Assembly: GCF_000295955.2 (NCBI RefSeq)
Contig: NZ_ALXE01000039.1
Location: forward strand, 62,001-126,000
Origin: Pantoea sp. A4
GTDB lineage: Bacteria; Pseudomonadota; Gammaproteobacteria; Enterobacterales; Enterobacteriaceae
DNA: 64,000 nt
Direction of reading: 5' to 3'
This document shows, one piece after another, positions 49,971-59,197 of this stretch. The first letter of the stretch is position 1. Every line of letters starts with the position of its first letter. A program made the translations under genes and the position numbers. Below the pieces are notes generated by a model. The model ran no database searches. It was not told the origin of the DNA and worked only from the letters and a program-made list of their open reading frames with translations.

Positions 49971-51185
49971 CTACCCTTCTCCCCGACCAATCGCCCAGAT
50001 GCTGGTAGGCGCGACGTCATTAACCAACCAGTTACCAATATCACGCGCTTTGTAGATCACCGGATTGTGTGAGGCAATCGTCCGGGCGTTACGCCAGTGG
50101 CGATCCAGTGCCTTACTCAATCGTGTATCTGATGCGCCCAGGGCGTTAAATAACAGCGTTGCCGCACGTGGCACCAGATCGCTCGCGATCACCTGAGCCT
50201 GCCCGGCCTCCGCTTCAGCGACAGTGTTGTAATCCCGGATCACGCCTTCATCACTGAGAATGTGTGCCTCATATGCTGATTGCAGTGAATGTGTCGCCCG
50301 CTGCACGCTCGCTTCTACGGCAAATGCCAGGCTGCTGATCTCACCAATCACCTGTAGCACCTGCACATCATCACGCGAGGCGTTACCGTTACTGTGGCTG
50401 TAAATACGTTGACGGGCTTTAACCCCCGCTGCGGCATCACGCACCACGGCCCGGGCGATACCTGCAAGCGTCGCCAGTAACACGTGCTGATAAAACGCAG
50501 TCTGGTAGCGGAAGCGCTCGGAGAAATCATAGACGTGATCTTGCTCGACATCCGCTGCGACAAAACGCGTGGTGCCACTGCCGGTCAGTCGCTGACCAAA
50601 TCCATCCCAGTCATCTTCCCGGCTGACGCCAGACTGATGTGTATTGACGATAGCAATCACGTCGCGCTGGTTGTCGGTGCGTCGGGCAAAAACATCAATC
50701 CAGTCGGCAAACAGCGTACCGGTGCTGTAAAACTTCTCGCCGTTTAGCTCCCACCTCTCTCCTTTAGCAGTGACCTGCGTGATGACATCGCCCAGCTTAA
50801 CGTTGCCGATTTCCGTCCAGCCGCTGCCAACGATTTCGCCATCGAGAAAACGGCGGAACCAACGGTCTTGTACCGGGCTGTCCGGCTGATTTAAGCGATC
50901 CTCCACGAAGGCAAAATGCGCGCGCAGCGCCTGCGGTATGTTTGAGTCGGCTTCGGCCAGCTCCGTTAATAACTGGAAGAGCTGCGGCAACGAAGCCCCC
51001 CATCCACCTTTTTCAACAGGGATGCGCACCGCGCCAAACGTCGCTTCCTTTAACCACTGGATTTGTTCTACCGGCAAGGTGCGAGTGCGCTCTCGTTCCA
51101 CGGTGCCAGCCGCAATACGATGAAAAACAGGGCGAAAATGGTTAGCCAGCTTCTGATAGTCTGTGCCGGTTGCAAGATGAGTCAT
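49971..51185 (-). CDS. SfnC/DszC-like flavin-dependent monooxygenase (acyl-CoA dehydrogenase fold)
   Basis: 404 aa. The fold is acyl-CoA dehydrogenase-like: FGAVRIPVEKGGWGASLPQL, GSGWTEIGNVKLGDVITQV, NGEKFYSTGTLFADWIDV and the C-terminal GASDTRLSKALDRHWRNARTIASHNP. This subgroup (SfnC, DszC) uses reduced FMN and O2 to oxidise organosulfur compounds rather than acyl-CoA. The start is ATG 51185, with AAGGA 8 nt upstream. It follows the MFS gene by 10 bp and probably forms an operon with it. The flavin reductase partner is not in the window. Confidence 0.82.
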   Translation of the reverse strand: MTHLATGTDYQKLANHFRPVFHRIAAGTVERERTRTLPVEQIQWLKEATFGAVRIPVEKGGWGASLPQLFQLLTELAEADSNIPQALRAHFAFVEDRLNQPDSPVQDRWFRRFLDGEIVGSGWTEIGNVKLGDVITQVTAKGERWELNGEKFYSTGTLFADWIDVFARRTDNQRDVIAIVNTHQSGVSREDDWDGFGQRLTGSGTTRFVAADVEQDHVYDFSERFRYQTAFYQHVLLATLAGIARAVVRDAAAGVKARQRIYSHSNGNASRDDVQVLQVIGEISSLAFAVEASVQRATHSLQSAYEAHILSDEGVIRDYNTVAEAEAGQAQVIASDLVPRAATLLFNALGASDTRLSKALDRHWRNARTIASHNPVIYKARDIGNWLVNDVAPTSIWAIGRGEG

Positions 51186-51195
51186 GGCAATATCC

Positions 51196-52623
51196 TTAAT
51201 CGGTTGTGTCATCAATGTCCTGACGCGTGGGTTCATGACGCACCGCCAGCAGGAAGAAAATAGGGATGATGGCGCTCAGAGAAACCACCCAGAACATGTT
51301 GGTGCCCAAAGAGGCCTGCAAAATCGGCAAAATAAACAGCGCCAATGCACTACCAATGCCGGAAAGCGCACGGCTGAACCCCACACCGGTTGCACGTATT
51401 GACGTTGGGTAAGAGAGTGCGGGGTAGATCATGAGTTGTGCGCCAGGACCGAAGCCTTCAGCAAACAGCCACACCCCTAACATCAAAATCGCAAACACTA
51501 CCCCTATTAGTGCCTGGGGATGACCAATTAACGCCAGCGAGATCAGCGCAATAAACTGAATCGCGAACCCGGCAATCGCCACATGACGCGAAGGATATTT
51601 CCACGCCAGGCGCATGCCCAACAGCCCACCGGTAAACGCAAACAGGGCGTTCAGGCCAAGGGAAGCTGAGATAGTTTCAAACACGCCAGCACCGAGGAAC
51701 TGGGCGAGGATAGACGGCAGGAAAAAGGCAATCGCGGTGTACTCAAAGGAGATACAGATATTCATCACGCCCGCCACGATGGTGCGTTCCCGCCAGGGTT
51801 TCTCGAATAACACCGTAAAGCTGACTTTGGGTGGTGCAGGCTGAGTCGTTTTCTCTTCCGCCACCTCGTGAGCATGTATGCCATACGAGTCACGCAGGAT
51901 GCGCACCGCCGCTTTGAGATCGCCCTGGTTGGCCGCCCAAAGTGGAGACTCATTCATAAACTTGCTACGCACGGCGATGATCAATAAAGCCGGTACCGCA
52001 CCAAACAGCAGTGAAGCGCGCCAGAGCCAGTCGAGATGCTCTTTAGGCAGCAGGAAATAGAGGCCAAAAATCAGGAAGAAGCAGACAGAAGAGGCGGCAT
52101 ACCACATCGGGCACCATGCAGCAAGGCGAGACGCTTTATTGGCTTTGCCAGCAAACTTGGAAAATTCAGCCAGGTAAGACATCGCCACCGGCAGGTCAAT
52201 CCCTACACCTACGCCCATCAGGAAGCGTGCCCCAATGAGCACCCAGACATTCGGGGCTAAACCGGCGGCGATCGCAGAGACGACAAAGAACAGCATATCG
52301 GCCATAAAGACCGAGTAGCGCCCGTATTTATCGGTTAACCATCCGCCGACCAGATTCCCGACAATGGTGCCCACCATAATCGATGAGGTCACTAAGCCGG
52401 TGAGAAACGGCGAGAGTTGAAACTCTTTCACGACGTCATCAATGCCATACGACAGCGTTGTGAGATCATAGGCATCGAGAAATACGCCCCCCAACGCCAG
52501 AAACACAATCATTCGGGCATAGGTATTTTTATTACTTCTGGTGTTAATTAAACGCGCCACATCACTGACCGAGCGAACGGGCTCAGAGACGGGCAAAGTA
52601 CTTTCCACGGAAACAGAACTCAT
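51196..52623 (-). CDS. MFS transporter (metabolite:H+ symporter family)
   Basis: 475 aa with 12 transmembrane segments. The loop motif GGWLTDKYGRYSVFMAD and the repeat GVGVGIDLPVAMSYLAEFSKFAGKANKASRLA are typical of the sugar/aromatic-acid symporter branch. The location before an SfnC/DszC-like monooxygenase suggests uptake of an organosulfur or aromatic compound (inferred). SD AAGG-AAGGA precedes ATG 52623. Confidence 0.85.
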   Translation of the reverse strand: MSSVSVESTLPVSEPVRSVSDVARLINTRSNKNTYARMIVFLALGGVFLDAYDLTTLSYGIDDVVKEFQLSPFLTGLVTSSIMVGTIVGNLVGGWLTDKYGRYSVFMADMLFFVVSAIAAGLAPNVWVLIGARFLMGVGVGIDLPVAMSYLAEFSKFAGKANKASRLAAWCPMWYAASSVCFFLIFGLYFLLPKEHLDWLWRASLLFGAVPALLIIAVRSKFMNESPLWAANQGDLKAAVRILRDSYGIHAHEVAEEKTTQPAPPKVSFTVLFEKPWRERTIVAGVMNICISFEYTAIAFFLPSILAQFLGAGVFETISASLGLNALFAFTGGLLGMRLAWKYPSRHVAIAGFAIQFIALISLALIGHPQALIGVVFAILMLGVWLFAEGFGPGAQLMIYPALSYPTSIRATGVGFSRALSGIGSALALFILPILQASLGTNMFWVVSLSAIIPIFFLLAVRHEPTRQDIDDTTD

Positions 52624-52748
52624 GATCCTTACCTTTATTTTAGTAGCAGGTAAGGCGTGTTATACGGCGATTATGGGTCGAGGCAAAACAACTTATGATC
52701 ATATATTATTGTTTAAAATCAGATATATAATTAATTTTCCTGCCAACA

Positions 52749-52779
52749 AAAATACCCAGATAAGACCGCTTATCCGGGT
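52749..52779 (-). terminator. terminator of the ssuD-flavoprotein-LLM operon
   Basis: Stem ACCCAGATAAG / CTTATCCGGGT (one mismatch or G-U), then a T5 tract on the minus strand. It separates the upstream operon from the MFS-SfnC unit. Confidence 0.75.
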
Positions 52780-52846
52780 GATGATATTCCCACTGCCTGG
52801 CGGCAACGCAACGCCGATCTTCAGCGTATGGCCTCTTCGCAAACCG

Positions 52847-54259
52847 TTATCTTGTCTCCTGTGGAGACAATGCAGGTTGTGATGGCGTAGTACTGCGGCG
52901 ATAACCTGCGCCTGGGTGGGGGTGCTGTAACTGTGGTCCCGCTGAGAACAGCTTCTCTCGCAGCGTCCCTTGGGCATAATCCTGTTTGTAGACCCCGCGC
53001 TTTTGCAGTTCCGGTATCAACAGCTCCACCACATCGCTGAAGGACTCATGAGTCAACGCATACGCTAGATTGAAGCCATCGACATCTGTCTCTTCAACCC
53101 AACTCTGTAGCTCATCCGCCACGGTTTCTGCACTTCCCACCAGTAATGGGCCAAATCCACCAATTCCTACCCAATCTGCCAGGGCACCCACCGTCCACTG
53201 GCGATTGGGATCGGCAGTGGAAAACGTCTCTACCGCTGACTGAATGGCGTTGGTATGAAGATATTTGAGCACCTGGTCAGGCTGATACTGCCCGAAGTCG
53301 ATGCCCGTCCAGCCAGAGACCAGCGCCAGCGCCCCTTCGTAGCTGACCCAGCTTTTGTATTCCTGCCACTTCTCCTGCGCCGCTTTATCGGTTTCCGCCA
53401 CGATCACCGTTTGCAGGTTAAAGATCAGAATACTGCGCGGATCGCGCCCTGCTTCTGCTGCCCGTCGGCGTATATCCGCCACGGTTTTCTTGAGCAAGAC
53501 TTTGGAAGGGGAAGCTACAAATACGCACTCGGCATGTTCCGCGGCGAACTGCTTGCCACGGCTGGATGCCCCGGCCTGATACAACACCGGGGTACGCTGA
53601 GGAGAGGGTTCAGATAAGTGGATACCAGGAACGTTGAAGAATGTTCCCTGATGATTGATCGGATGGACTTTCGTCGGGTCCGTGAAGATGCGTCGTTCAC
53701 GATCGCGGATTACGGCACCTTGCTCCCAACTGCCTTCCAACAGTTTATAGATCACTTGCAGGTACTCATCAGCATAGTCATAACGGCTATCATGATCGGT
53801 CTGGTTTTTGTGGCCGATATTGCGCGCACCGCTTTCCAGGTATGAGGTCACGATATTCCAGCCAACGCGGCCTTTGGTGAGATGATCGAGCGTGGAGAGA
53901 CGCCGGGCAAAAGGATAAGGGTGTTCAAACGAAAGAGAAGCCGTGAGGCCAAACCCGAGATGTTCGGTGACCAGTGCCATCGGCGTTATTAACGCCAGGG
54001 GATCGTTCACAGGAACCTGCGTAGCCTGACGAAGCGCCGCATCACCATTTCCATTCAGCACATCATAAACGCCGAGGACATCGGCAATAAATAAACCGTC
54101 AAATTTTCCGCGCTCCAGAATGCGAGCCAGATCCACCCAGTATTCCAGATCTTTATACTGCCAGGAACGGTCACGAGGATGCGCCCACAATCCCGGTGAC
54201 TGATGTCCTACACAGTTCATATCAAAAGCATTAAGGCGGATTTCACGTTGCGATGACAT
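52847..54259 (-). CDS. LLM-class flavin-dependent monooxygenase (NtaA/SnaA/DszA family)
   Basis: 470 aa bacterial-luciferase-like enzyme. It carries the family pattern GLWAHPRDRSWQYKDLEYWVDLARILERGKFDGLFIADVLGVYD and GRVGWNIVTSYLESGARNIG, with the insertions that separate NtaA/SnaA/DszA proteins from SsuD. These use FMNH2 supplied by a separate reductase to cleave C-S, C-N or sulfone bonds. The start is ATG 54259 with GGAG upstream. A small hairpin (54284-54301) precedes it in the 76-bp gap to the flavoprotein gene. Confidence 0.85.
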   Translation of the reverse strand: MSSQREIRLNAFDMNCVGHQSPGLWAHPRDRSWQYKDLEYWVDLARILERGKFDGLFIADVLGVYDVLNGNGDAALRQATQVPVNDPLALITPMALVTEHLGFGLTASLSFEHPYPFARRLSTLDHLTKGRVGWNIVTSYLESGARNIGHKNQTDHDSRYDYADEYLQVIYKLLEGSWEQGAVIRDRERRIFTDPTKVHPINHQGTFFNVPGIHLSEPSPQRTPVLYQAGASSRGKQFAAEHAECVFVASPSKVLLKKTVADIRRRAAEAGRDPRSILIFNLQTVIVAETDKAAQEKWQEYKSWVSYEGALALVSGWTGIDFGQYQPDQVLKYLHTNAIQSAVETFSTADPNRQWTVGALADWVGIGGFGPLLVGSAETVADELQSWVEETDVDGFNLAYALTHESFSDVVELLIPELQKRGVYKQDYAQGTLREKLFSAGPQLQHPHPGAGYRRSTTPSQPALSPQETR

Positions 54260-54335
54260 AAATTTTCTCCATAGCAAAGCCGTGGCTACGCGAACGTAGC
54301 CAGATAATATTCAGCGGTTCAGGAAACGGGACGTA

Positions 54336-55745
54336 TCAGGACGTTGTCACGGGACATCGCCTGTGAGCGAGAGTCTTGAGTGTATTCAGGGTTTCTTGCG
54401 CGACAGCCAAAGCATGATCAGCCACCTGGGGAAGTCCCATGAGTTCGCCAAATCGGCCACGAGCGGCAGGCCCACTAATGAGAATGCGCGCTTCTGCACC
54501 GTCTTCGGCGTTGAGAACATGGGAGTGCGCATCGACTGCAATTCCCAGATGCAGTGCATCAGGTTTTATCAGGCCTTGCTGGCGCAGCTGACTGAGCAAC
54601 GGTTGGCTGTCGGTGAGGTCGGCATGCGCCGGACCCGTTGTCACAATAAGATAATCAAGTTGATGTGACTGACTGTCGCCTTTGCGTGTTTTTAGCCGCA
54701 GAGTCAGTTGTTCCCCGCTGGCCTCAACTGTTTGAGCTCGCGCCGCTAACACGGTTAACGTTCCTTGTTGCTGCCGTTGCCCTATCACCTGAGAGAGTTG
54801 CGGTGCAATACGGTAACGGTACACGTTCCACCAGCTGCGCAAATGGCGCTGGAAGCGACGCTGCTCAGTCAGGGAAAAGCCTTGCCAGATAGTCTGTCCC
54901 TGCGCCCGAACCTCATCCAGCACGCGCTGCCACGGCAGTTGCTGAGCGGAAGCACGCTGGACTTCGTTGCGTATGTGTCTGAGCCACTGACGCGCAGTGG
55001 CATTGGGGGACAGCAGCGGCAATGTCCATTCGGGCCACTCCCCGCTCAGGTTGTCACGCGAGAGCTGCCCACGACGTGAGAAAGCCAGCAGCGGGCCGTG
55101 ATGTCCGCGCAGTGACAAAGAGGCCACCACGTCTGCCATGCTTAATCCGGTGCCAATAATCGCAACGCTGGCATCGGCTGGGATCTGATCCAGAGCACCC
55201 GCAGACCAGGGATTGGCGATCAGGGCGGGATGCTCCGCCAGAGAAAGTAGCTGGCGTGGCAATGCCGGCGGCGGATGGCTGACTGCCAGAATAGTGATGT
55301 CCGCCTTGAGATGCGCGCCATCAGCCGTCACTACCTCGCCCTCCTTCCAGCTAACCGCTTCACTGCGATGATGGTGCAACTGGACATCCGCACGCAGCTG
55401 CCCTGCCTGTGCAAATTTTTCTGCCAGATAATGTCCGAACTGACTACGCTGTGGATAGACTGCCCCATCTGGTCTCAGTGCATCCGGGTCTTGCCGAAAC
55501 GCTTGCTGCTGGCGATACCAGCGGTCGAAATCCCCTTTCTCATCGCCGCTGAGTTGCATACGCGCAGCGGGAACATTAATACGGTGCGCTGCCTCAAAGG
55601 TAGAGTAGGCTACGCCACCGCCCAGGGTCGCACGTGGCTCAACGACGGTGATGTGTAGCGGCTCTGTGGTCAGGCGTGCGAGATGGATCGCAACGGCGGT
55701 ACCAGAAAAACCTCCACCAATAATCACCACATGAGGACGGTTCAT
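54336..55745 (-). CDS. FAD/NAD(P)-binding flavoprotein (NAD_binding_9 type)
   Basis: 469 aa. The N-terminal dinucleotide fold is VVIIGGGFSGTAVAIHLARL, then LGGGVAYSTFEAAHRINVPAARM, which is the pattern of the FAD-NAD(P)-binding (PF13454) family. A second binding region has VAIIGTGLSMADVVASL. The reaction is unknown. Its place between two flavin-dependent desulfurising monooxygenases suggests a redox or N-hydroxylation-like role in organosulfur use (inferred). ATG 55745 has AGGAG 6 nt upstream, and it follows ssuD by 35 bp. Confidence 0.75.
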   Translation of the reverse strand: MNRPHVVIIGGGFSGTAVAIHLARLTTEPLHITVVEPRATLGGGVAYSTFEAAHRINVPAARMQLSGDEKGDFDRWYRQQQAFRQDPDALRPDGAVYPQRSQFGHYLAEKFAQAGQLRADVQLHHHRSEAVSWKEGEVVTADGAHLKADITILAVSHPPPALPRQLLSLAEHPALIANPWSAGALDQIPADASVAIIGTGLSMADVVASLSLRGHHGPLLAFSRRGQLSRDNLSGEWPEWTLPLLSPNATARQWLRHIRNEVQRASAQQLPWQRVLDEVRAQGQTIWQGFSLTEQRRFQRHLRSWWNVYRYRIAPQLSQVIGQRQQQGTLTVLAARAQTVEASGEQLTLRLKTRKGDSQSHQLDYLIVTTGPAHADLTDSQPLLSQLRQQGLIKPDALHLGIAVDAHSHVLNAEDGAEARILISGPAARGRFGELMGLPQVADHALAVAQETLNTLKTLAHRRCPVTTS

Positions 55746-55780
55746 GATCGCTCCTGTTTCAAACAAGGTAAGTAAGCATC

Positions 55781-56953
55781 TTAGCTGGCACTGGTCTGTT
55801 TTGTCGGCCTTTTATCTCCACCAATGGTCTCACCAAAGGGGCCGGTATTGATGGTACGTGCCGAAGAAGTATTTCCGTGCGCAAGCGGCAGTAAGGGTAA
55901 TAATAATTCCGCGACGCGATGAGCCTCCTCCAGATGCGGATAACCAGAGAAAATAAAGTGGGTGATCCCCAAAGCCTGATACTCGCGAATGCGCTCAGCG
56001 ACCTGTTCTGCACTCCCCACTAATGCCGTCCCGGCGCCGCCTCTTACTAGCCCTACGCCAGCCCAGAGATTTGGCGAAATCACCAGTTTATCGCGCGACC
56101 CATTATGTAAGGCGCTCATCCGCGCTTGTCCGGTAGAGTCCATGCGCGCAAAGATTTTCTGCGCCTGCGCGATGGTGTCATCATCCAGATGGGCAATGAG
56201 TCGGTCTGCGGCGGCCCACGCTTCCTCTTCTGTTTCACGCACGATCACATGCAGGCGAATACCATATTCAACTTTACGACCTAACTGCGCGGCCCTTTCA
56301 CGCACCACTGCCAGCTTTTCTGCCACCTGTTCTGGTGGCTCACCCCAGGTCAGGTACGTGTCAATTTGACCGGCTGCAACATCAATAGCCTCTGCCGAAG
56401 AGCCGCCAAAAAACAGCGGCGGGCCATTTTCCTGTACCGGGGGAAATAGCACTTCCGCCCCCTCAACATGAATATGCTCCCCTTTATAGTCAACTTTCTC
56501 ACCGCGCAGCAGGCGCGTGTAGACATCAAGGAACTCTCGCGTAACGGTGTAGCGCTCACTGTGGCTGAGAAAGATGCCATCACCTTTGTTCTCAACCGGA
56601 TCACCGCCTGTCACCACGTTAATCAATAAGCGACCTTCAGACAGGCGATCCAACGTCGTCGCCATCCGGGCTGCCAGCGTAGGCGGTTGCAATCCTGGAC
56701 GCACAGCCACGAGGAATTTTAAGCGTCGGGTTATGGGTGCCAGCGCCGATGCTACCAGCCAGGAATCCTCACAGCTCTTACCGGTGGGAATAAGCACGCC
56801 ATAGAAACCAAGGTTATCAGCAGCCAGTGCCACCTGTTGTAAATAGGGCAGGTCCACCGCGCGTCCTCCTGCGGTTGTGCCAAGGTAGCGGCCATCGCCG
56901 TGAGTAGGAAGAAACCAGAAAACATTGATTTTTTCATTGGCTGCGTCAGTCAT
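55781..56953 (-). CDS. ssuD: FMNH2-dependent alkanesulfonate monooxygenase
   Basis: 390 aa, close to E. coli SsuD (381). Family features are [37 protein letters not shown], the loop [35 protein letters not shown] and the substrate-site [23 protein letters not shown]. It desulfonates alkanesulfonates to aldehyde and sulfite. The C-terminus is slightly extended. The start is ATG 56953, with AGGA 8 nt upstream. A sigma-54 promoter lies about 70 bp upstream. It is the first gene of the ssuD-flavoprotein-LLM operon. Confidence 0.93.
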   Translation of the reverse strand: MTDAANEKINVFWFLPTHGDGRYLGTTAGGRAVDLPYLQQVALAADNLGFYGVLIPTGKSCEDSWLVASALAPITRRLKFLVAVRPGLQPPTLAARMATTLDRLSEGRLLINVVTGGDPVENKGDGIFLSHSERYTVTREFLDVYTRLLRGEKVDYKGEHIHVEGAEVLFPPVQENGPPLFFGGSSAEAIDVAAGQIDTYLTWGEPPEQVAEKLAVVRERAAQLGRKVEYGIRLHVIVRETEEEAWAAADRLIAHLDDDTIAQAQKIFARMDSTGQARMSALHNGSRDKLVISPNLWAGVGLVRGGAGTALVGSAEQVAERIREYQALGITHFIFSGYPHLEEAHRVAELLLPLLPLAHGNTSSARTINTGPFGETIGGDKRPTKQTSAS

Positions 56954-57024
56954 TATCACATTCCTATATAACTTTATTAAAAATGATGCTGAATCTGGCT
57001 AATTTTTTAGTTATATAGCCCTTA

Positions 57025-57039
57025 GCGAAATACGTGCCA
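57025..57039 (-). promoter_or_regulatory. sigma-54 promoter of the ssuD operon
   Basis: On the minus strand the element reads TGGCACG-TATT-TCGC, that is the -24 GG (57037-57038) and -12 GC (57025-57026) separated by exactly 10 bp. It has one mismatch to TGGCACGNNNNTTGC. The predicted start near 57013 gives a 60-nt leader before ssuD. Confidence 0.75.
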
Positions 57040-57222
57040 GTTTTCACAAGTGGCTTTGTGGATGATAAACAGTGAGTTACGCAATTTCTCATCAAAATTG
57101 TGTGCTGCAAATACAACAGTTGAATGGCAGACGCTGTCGCATTTGCAACGCCTTATTCGATTTTGCTTCTGTATGCGCTGAGCAGGACAAGGCAGCATAG
57201 TGAAAAAGATAAGGAACAGGTT

Positions 57223-59151
57223 ATGCCGCTGTTTAACTCAGACTTCACGGACTCCCCGCGTTTAATCGATCCCGCGTCCCTTGCCTTTCAGAGCTTGTTA
57301 GATCGCCTGGCACCGACAGATGCCACGGTTCTGATTGTCGGAGAAACAGGTACCGGAAAAGAGGTTGTCGCTCGTTATCTCCACCATCATAGCTCTCGCC
57401 GTCATGGCCCTTTCCTGGCCGTTAACTGTGGTGCACTCACTGAGAGCCTGGCTGAAGCTGAACTCTTTGGGCATGAAAAGGGGGCCTTTACCGGTGCCAT
57501 TCAAGCGCATCCTGGCTGGTTTGAAGCGGCAAAGGGAGGCACGTTGCTGCTGGATGAGATTGGTGAGCTTAGCCTGCCTATGCAGGTTAAACTCCTGCGC
57601 GTCTTGCAGGAGAGGGAGATTACGCGCGTGGGTTCACGTAAGGCCGTAAAGGTTGATGTGAGAGTCATCGCGGCCACACACGTTGATTTGGCTCAGGCCA
57701 TTCGTGAAAAGCGTTTTCGGGAAGACCTGTTCTATCGTCTCAATATTGCCATCGTCCCTCTCCCGCCGCTCAGACAGCGCCAGCAGGATATCCCTGTACT
57801 CGCCCACCACTTTCTCGCGGTTTACGCTAAACGACTGGGTCGTCCTGCCCGCAGGCTGGCGGCTGATGCACTTAATGCGCTACTGGAGTACAGCTGGCCA
57901 GGCAACATTCGTGAACTGGAAAACACGCTGCATAATGCCGTCCTGTTGAGCCGCGAAGACGTGATTCACGCAGAGCAGCTACGCTTAGCCGTTTTACCCG
58001 ATAACGGCAGTTCCCCCAGCTTTGGTACGCCTGCAGAAACCGCTATTGACGCCTTCGTACGCCATCAGCTTTTGCAAGCACCACAGCAGTTGTATGACCG
58101 AATGATCTCTTCTCTGATACGTGTCGCGCTGGACGAGTGTGATAACAATCAAACACAGGCTGCATCACTACTGGGGATCAGTCGGCATACCCTGCGCACT
58201 CAACTTGCTCATCAGGGAATGATCAAAGGAAGGCGGAAAATGGAAGGACACCACGCTATCAGCTCACCTTATTCGTCAGTCCTGACAGAGCGAGAGTTGC
58301 GGATTGGCTATCAGAAATTTGGGACTCTGGGCGTTCTTAAAGCTCGTCAGACGCTGGAAGCGGCCTTTGAGGAGCAGAACATCAGCGTTATCTGGAGTGA
58401 GTTTCCTGCCGGACCTCAGTTGCTGTTTGCGCTGCAAAATAACGAGATTGATTTTGGTACCACCGGAGAAGTCCCACCCCTTTTCGCTCAGGCCAGTGGG
58501 GCGGATATGGTGTATATCGCCTGGGAACCCCCCGCTCCTCAGAGTGTCGGGATTGCTGTACCGGCTAACAGTGACATTCAGTCGGTTGCCGATCTGCGCG
58601 GTAAACGCATCTCAGTGAACAAAGCCTCCAATGTTCACTGGCTATTATTGCAATTGCTTGATGAGGCAGGGATGGACGCGGAGGATGTAAAAATCGTGTT
58701 TACTCCGCCTAAGTATCCATTGACCTCAAGCGACTACCACGCAATGGATGCCTGGATGCTGTGGGACCCTTTACTGAGTGAGGCAGAGTTAGACGGGACT
58801 TTACGCATTATTGCCAGTGGAGAAGGTCGGGTTAAGAATCACCAGTTCTACCTCGCCCGTAAAGACTATGCAGTGAAACAGAGTGATATTATGATGCAGC
58901 TGGTCAGCGCCTTACAAAATTCAAACCAGTACATTCTCCATCATGAGCAGGAGGCGGCTGACATGCTGGCGGGTGAGTTAGGTCTCAGTAAGATATCGCT
59001 GCAACATGCACTCAAGCGCCGTCAACATCGCACCAGCGCGATGACCCCAGCGGTGGTTGCCGAACAACAAAGAATTGCCGACCGTTTCTATGCACTGGGT
59101 TTGATTAGTCGACCTATTCGCGTCAGAGATGCGGTGTGGCAGAAAGAATAG
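57223..59151 (+). CDS. sigma-54 activator fused to an SsuA-like ligand-binding domain
   Basis: 642 aa with a rare three-part architecture. Residues ~15-260 are a complete AAA+ domain with Walker A GETGTGKE (40-47), the sigma-54 contact loop GAFTGA (87-92), Walker B TLLLDE (107-112) and SWPGNIRELENTL. Residues ~295-338 are a Fis-type helix-turn-helix (NQTQAASLLGISRHTLRTQL). Residues ~356-640 are a full SsuA-like domain (LRIGYQKFGTLGVLK, WSEFPAGPQLLFAL, VADLRGKRISVNKASNV, DAWMLWDPLLSEA). The binding domain has no signal peptide and there is no receiver, PAS or GAF domain, so it should sense sulfonate inside the cell. ATG 57223 is preferred because AAGGAA lies upstream. ATG 57124 has no ribosome site. 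It is divergent from ssuD and its sigma-54 promoter. Confidence 0.9.
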   Translation: MPLFNSDFTDSPRLIDPASLAFQSLLDRLAPTDATVLIVGETGTGKEVVARYLHHHSSRRHGPFLAVNCGALTESLAEAELFGHEKGAFTGAIQAHPGWFEAAKGGTLLLDEIGELSLPMQVKLLRVLQEREITRVGSRKAVKVDVRVIAATHVDLAQAIREKRFREDLFYRLNIAIVPLPPLRQRQQDIPVLAHHFLAVYAKRLGRPARRLAADALNALLEYSWPGNIRELENTLHNAVLLSREDVIHAEQLRLAVLPDNGSSPSFGTPAETAIDAFVRHQLLQAPQQLYDRMISSLIRVALDECDNNQTQAASLLGISRHTLRTQLAHQGMIKGRRKMEGHHAISSPYSSVLTERELRIGYQKFGTLGVLKARQTLEAAFEEQNISVIWSEFPAGPQLLFALQNNEIDFGTTGEVPPLFAQASGADMVYIAWEPPAPQSVGIAVPANSDIQSVADLRGKRISVNKASNVHWLLLQLLDEAGMDAEDVKIVFTPPKYPLTSSDYHAMDAWMLWDPLLSEAELDGTLRIIASGEGRVKNHQFYLARKDYAVKQSDIMMQLVSALQNSNQYILHHEQEAADMLAGELGLSKISLQHALKRRQHRTSAMTPAVVAEQQRIADRFYALGLISRPIRVRDAVWQKE

Positions 59152-59197
59152 CGCCATGAAATCCGTGGCGAACATTTCTGGACTGAGGCTGAAATTG

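Noticed and set aside
57124..57222. Upstream ATG giving a 33-residue longer regulator
   Set aside because: It has no ribosome site and the extra residues resemble no domain, whereas ATG 57223 has AAGGAA upstream.
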